The translations under genes were made by a program, and so were the position numbers. From NCBI GenBank assembly GCA_041674485.1, contig JBAYVP010000271.1, positions 1-7,396 on the forward strand: a stretch of DNA of 7,396 nucleotides, read 5' to 3'. Source of the stretch: JAGXQV01 sp041674485 (GTDB lineage: Bacteria > Pseudomonadota > Gammaproteobacteria > Burkholderiales > Sulfuricellaceae). The notes beneath the pieces were generated by a model that was not told where the DNA came from, did not search any database, and saw nothing but the letters and a program-made list of their open reading frames with translations. This document shows positions 5,994-7,396 of the stretch, in pieces (within the stretch, counting starts at the first letter, position 1; each line of letters begins with the position of its first letter).

Positions 5994-6086
5994 CCGTAGG
6001 ATGTGCCGAGGTACGAGGCGCATCTGTCGTGTATTGCCACCGGGATGCGCGAACGATGCGCTTCCTGTCGTCAGCACATCCTACGG
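5994..6086. repeat. GTAGGATGTGC-type palindrome closing cassette A
   Basis: The arms CCGTAGGATGTGC (5994-6006) and GCACATCCTACGG (6074-6086) are perfectly complementary over 13 bp, with additional internal pairing between gcgcatc and gatgcgc. It lies 37 bp after the stop codon and is a likely mRNA 3'-end structure. It is nearly identical to 7023-7115. Confidence 0.85.
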
Positions 6087-6090
6087 CACT

Positions 6091-6137
6091 GCCGGGATGC
6101 GCGAACGATGCGCCTCCTGGCGTCGGCACATCCTACG
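6091..6137. repeat. Extra half-palindrome between cassettes
   Basis: gccgggatgcgcgaacgatg followed by the right arm gcacatcctacg (6126-6137) repeats only the right half of the element. Its sequence matches the left-window copy (543-588), including cctcctggcgtcgg, more closely than the adjacent full element. This suggests recombination between copies. Bases 6138-6240 hold no feature that I can support. Confidence 0.7.
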
Positions 6138-6241
6138 CCCCTCGATAGATTGCAGGAGCGGTCTTCTGGTCGCGAATGGTGCGGGCGGTGAGTCGGTTGC
6201 CCGTGGCGGTAATCGCGAGCCGTGCGGTCGCGCCTCAAGCA

Positions 6242-6270
6242 TTGACGCCGCCGCCGACCAAGCGCATGAT
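6242..6270 (+). promoter_or_regulatory. Cassette B promoter with overlapping palindrome
   Basis: TTGACG (6242-6247), 17 bp, CATGAT (6265-6270), with the inverted repeat GCGCATGATGCGC at 6263-6275, as in cassette A. The spacer has changed while the boxes are intact, which supports a functional promoter. Confidence 0.55.
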
Positions 6271-6276
6271 GCGCGT

Positions 6277-6349
6277 AATGCCGCAACGCGGCAGGCGGGT
6301 TTGGTAGCCCGGAGAATTGGCGGACAGCCGCCACCGACGCGGTTTTTTT
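6277..6349 (+). ncRNA. C4-like antisense RNA, cassette B
   Basis: About 73 nt from the predicted start to the end of the T7 run (6343-6349). Hairpin 1 is CGGG-tttggtag-CCCG (6296-6311) and hairpin 2 is GGCGG-acag-CCGCC (6319-6332). The loop of hairpin 1 is perfectly complementary to ctaccaa (6428-6434), and pairing can extend into the flanking CCCG (6435-6438). This is stronger than the corresponding pairing in cassette A. An alternative stem CGGACAG/CTGTCCG spans the T-run in both copies and could act against termination. Confidence 0.62.
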
Positions 6350-6427
6350 CTGTCCGTCATCATGGCAGCCCTTTTTATGGGCGCGCCTTGTGGGGCAGCT
6401 TCGGCTGCGCCGGTTCCAATTCCCGGT

Positions 6428-6476
6428 CTACCAACCCGCAAGGTCGCGCCCTCCCGTTTGGTAGCGGGTGGCGCGA
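6428..6476 (+). promoter_or_regulatory. Folded leader with pseudoknot, cassette B
   Basis: Outer stem TCGCGCC (6444-6450)/GGCGCGA (6470-6476), inner stem CCCG (6453-6456)/CGGG (6465-6468), loop tttggtag. The loop's TTGGTAG (6458-6464) pairs fully with CTACCAA (6428-6434). Where cassette A has G-C and T-A pairs this copy has A-T and C-G, so both sides changed together. Confidence 0.65.
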
Positions 6477-6509
6477 AACTCAATCCGTTTGAATTGGAGT
6501 CACGCCATC

Positions 6510-6986
6510 ATGAATCCCACCACCGCCCTAAATTCCGCCACCGCCCTAAATTCCGCCATTCAGGAACTGAACCACACCATCGCCACGCTTGCACATTTGC
6601 GCGATACGCTGGCAGCGGCAACGCCTGCCGACGCCCCAACCCTCGCCGCGCCCACGGGCGAACCCGGTGCTTTTAATCTCATTTCCGAACTTTGGGAACG
6701 CGCCGCGCCCAGTCTTGACCCTGCAACGCTCGCGTGGTTCGCCGGCGCAATCGATCAAGCCGAGAATGTGGCGGTTCATTTGCAGGAATCCGTGGAAGGC
6801 ATCGGTTGCCTGATGGGTGGCGGGATGGATGGCGTCGCTCAGGCCAAGGCCGGCAATGCGCTATCGGGACACGACACCCCGGCGCTGCTGTTCGCCATCG
6901 CAAACGCGATTGACACGATTCGCGCGTTGATTTTGGTGGGGGATGCGGCCAGTCATGCGTTGTGGCGCGCGGGAGGGTGTCGCTGA
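6510..6986 (+). CDS. Unknown cassette protein B, 158 aa
   Basis: Paralogue of the protein at 5436. The start is ATG 6510 with GGAG at 6496-6499. The N-terminus carries an in-frame 18-bp tandem duplication (6522-6539 and 6540-6557), giving ALNSATALNSA, and lacks the 21-residue segment of copy A. From ISELWERAAPSLD to the C-terminus the two are nearly identical, ending RAGGCR instead of RAGGGR. The preserved frame, ribosome-binding site and conserved C-terminal two thirds suggest that both copies are or were functional, with a tolerant N-terminal region. The function is unknown. It lies immediately downstream of the C4-like RNA and pseudoknot leader, and the GTAGGATGTGC palindrome follows 36 bp after the stop. 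Confidence 0.75.
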   Translation: MNPTTALNSATALNSAIQELNHTIATLAHLRDTLAAATPADAPTLAAPTGEPGAFNLISELWERAAPSLDPATLAWFAGAIDQAENVAVHLQESVEGIGCLMGGGMDGVAQAKAGNALSGHDTPALLFAIANAIDTIRALILVGDAASHALWRAGGCR

Positions 6987-7022
6987 TTTGTGGGGTGCGG
7001 GGAACGACGATGCAACCCCAGG

Positions 7023-7115
7023 CCGTAGGATGTGCCGAGGTACGAGGCGCATCTGTCGCGTATTGCCGCCGGGATGCGCGAACGATGCGCTTCCTGTCGT
7101 CAGCACATCCTACGG
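7023..7115. repeat. GTAGGATGTGC-type palindrome closing cassette B
   Basis: The arms CCGTAGGATGTGC (7023-7035) and GCACATCCTACGG (7103-7115) pair perfectly over 13 bp. The element is almost identical to 5994-6086 and is placed equally after the gene. Confidence 0.85.
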
Positions 7116-7132
7116 CACTTTATCTCTTTAAA

Positions 7133-7190
7133 AAAGGGTAGCGTCCCCTTTATCCCTTTCCTTTTATCCCCTTTATCAATAAAGGGGGCT
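7133..7190. repeat. CCCTTTAT-rich tract with strong hairpin
   Basis: Three CCCTTT-type blocks (around 7145, 7154 and 7169) precede a perfect 8-bp hairpin, CCCCTTTA (7168-7175)/TAAAGGGG (7180-7187), with the 4-nt loop tcaa. The AAAAAAGGG at 7129-7137 can pair with any of the blocks, giving alternative folds. No T-tract follows, so I do not call it a terminator. Bases 7191-7270 show nothing further. Confidence 0.55.
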
Positions 7191-7270
7191 GCCTTAGGCT
7201 GTCGAAATACAGCGTTTTTATCGGATTTCAGCTTCCCGGTTTTTGGATACGTCATGACCTACCTTATATT

Positions 7271-7316
7271 TAACCTAGAAACCTCCGTTGAACGGGCTGG
7301 AGTGTGCGGTTTTCCG
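7271..7316 (-). repeat. Right end-like element (inverted partner of 1-123)
   Basis: Read on the minus strand, the element runs gaaaaccg, a variable five bases, tccagcccgt, tcaacggaggtttctaggtt. The first block corresponds to bases 1-23 and the second exactly to 104-123. The elements at the two edges therefore point in opposite directions and enclose everything between them. This copy lacks the 80-nt interruption and may be the ancestral form. Confidence 0.65.
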
Positions 7317-7396
7317 GGTGCAGGGCAAGGCGCAACGACGCGCAATGGTCGTTCCATTGCCTTCTCTTGTAGTTGCAACGCCGCCATGCACCCGGA
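7313..7396. repeat. Large layered palindrome at the right edge
   Basis: Outer arms TCCGGGTGCA (7313-7322)/TGCACCCGGA (7387-7396), middle arms GCAAC (7332-7336)/GTTGC (7372-7376), inner arms GCAATGG (7342-7348)/CCATTGC (7354-7360) with loop tcgtt. Three nested stems separated by asymmetric bulges make an 84-nt cruciform-type fold. It abuts the right end-like element and may be part of it. Confidence 0.7.

Larger units (their letters stand above)
5166..6090 (+). repeat. Tandem cassette unit A
   Basis: Unit A aligns with 6241-7119 from cattgacgccgc at its left end to catcctacggcact at its right end. It contains a promoter, a C4-like RNA, a folded leader, a protein gene and a closing palindrome. 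Homology begins at the -35 box and ends just after the palindrome, so the duplicated unit is a self-contained transcription cassette. The unit start-to-start distance is about 1075 bp. Units A and B differ by substitutions and in-frame indels, so the duplication is not recent. Confidence 0.85.
6241..7119 (+). repeat. Tandem cassette unit B
   Basis: Second copy of the unit at 5166-6090 with the same internal order. It is 46 bp shorter, mainly from a 63-bp in-frame absence and an 18-bp in-frame gain in the coding region. The right-hand homology again ends at catcctacggcact. Confidence 0.85.

Noticed and set aside
498..7115. CRISPR array
   Set aside because: The repeats are long palindromes tied to gene ends with irregular spacing; there is no short repeat with uniform spacers and no cas gene.
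7313..7396. Integron attC site
   Set aside because: The size and folded form are suggestive, but the expected GTTRRRY/RYYYAAC core boxes at the outer ends are absent and no integrase is in the window.
1..7396. Transposase or integrase gene
   Set aside because: No frame shows DDE, HUH or tyrosine-recombinase motifs; any mobilising enzyme must lie outside the window.

Overview
The window reads as an accessory island from a proteobacterium, probably gamma or beta. The evidence is the several families of intergenic palindromes typical of these groups (GTAGGATGTGC type, CCGTTCGTCCTGAGC type, GTTGGGTT/AACCCAAC type), the GC-rich flanks around a visibly more AT-rich core, and phage-satellite-like leader RNAs. 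The species cannot be fixed from sequence alone.

Layout. (1) 1-123: an end-like element that reappears in inverted orientation near the right edge. (2) 122-438: the 3' part of a gene of unknown function, cut exactly at that element. Intergenic palindromes follow to about 731. (3) 735-1567, minus strand: two adjacent unrecognised genes (208 and 65 aa). (4) 1841-4915, plus strand: a compact three-gene operon that I identify as an ABC-three-component (ABC-3C) conflict system. It consists of an Mrr-type nuclease/C-terminal-domain effector, a small middle component and a DUF2326-type coiled-coil ABC ATPase. (5) 4921-5100: more palindromic repeats. (6) 5166-6090 and 6241-7119: two tandem copies of a cassette made of promoter, C4-like small RNA, folded leader, unknown protein of 158-173 aa, and GTAGGATGTGC hairpin. 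The fragment at 122-438 is the tail of a third copy. (7) 7120-7396: a pyrimidine-rich hairpin, the inverted copy of the left-edge element, and a large layered palindrome ending at the last base.

How the parts work together (inference). The ABC-3C operon is the likely defence cargo. The ATPase would sense an abnormal nucleic-acid or nucleoprotein state through its coiled coil, and the middle component would link it to the nuclease effector. The operon lies between members of a repeated RNA-controlled cassette, and the whole block is bounded by inverted end-like repeats, so the region looks like a mobile or recombining defence locus.

The most original signal is in the cassettes. Each has a promoter followed by a roughly 74-nt C4-like RNA whose loop is complementary to a site about 80 nt upstream of the protein start. 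That site is also complementary to the loop of a hairpin downstream of it, and this second pairing shows two compensatory base-pair changes between the two copies, which argues for a real pseudoknot-type switch.
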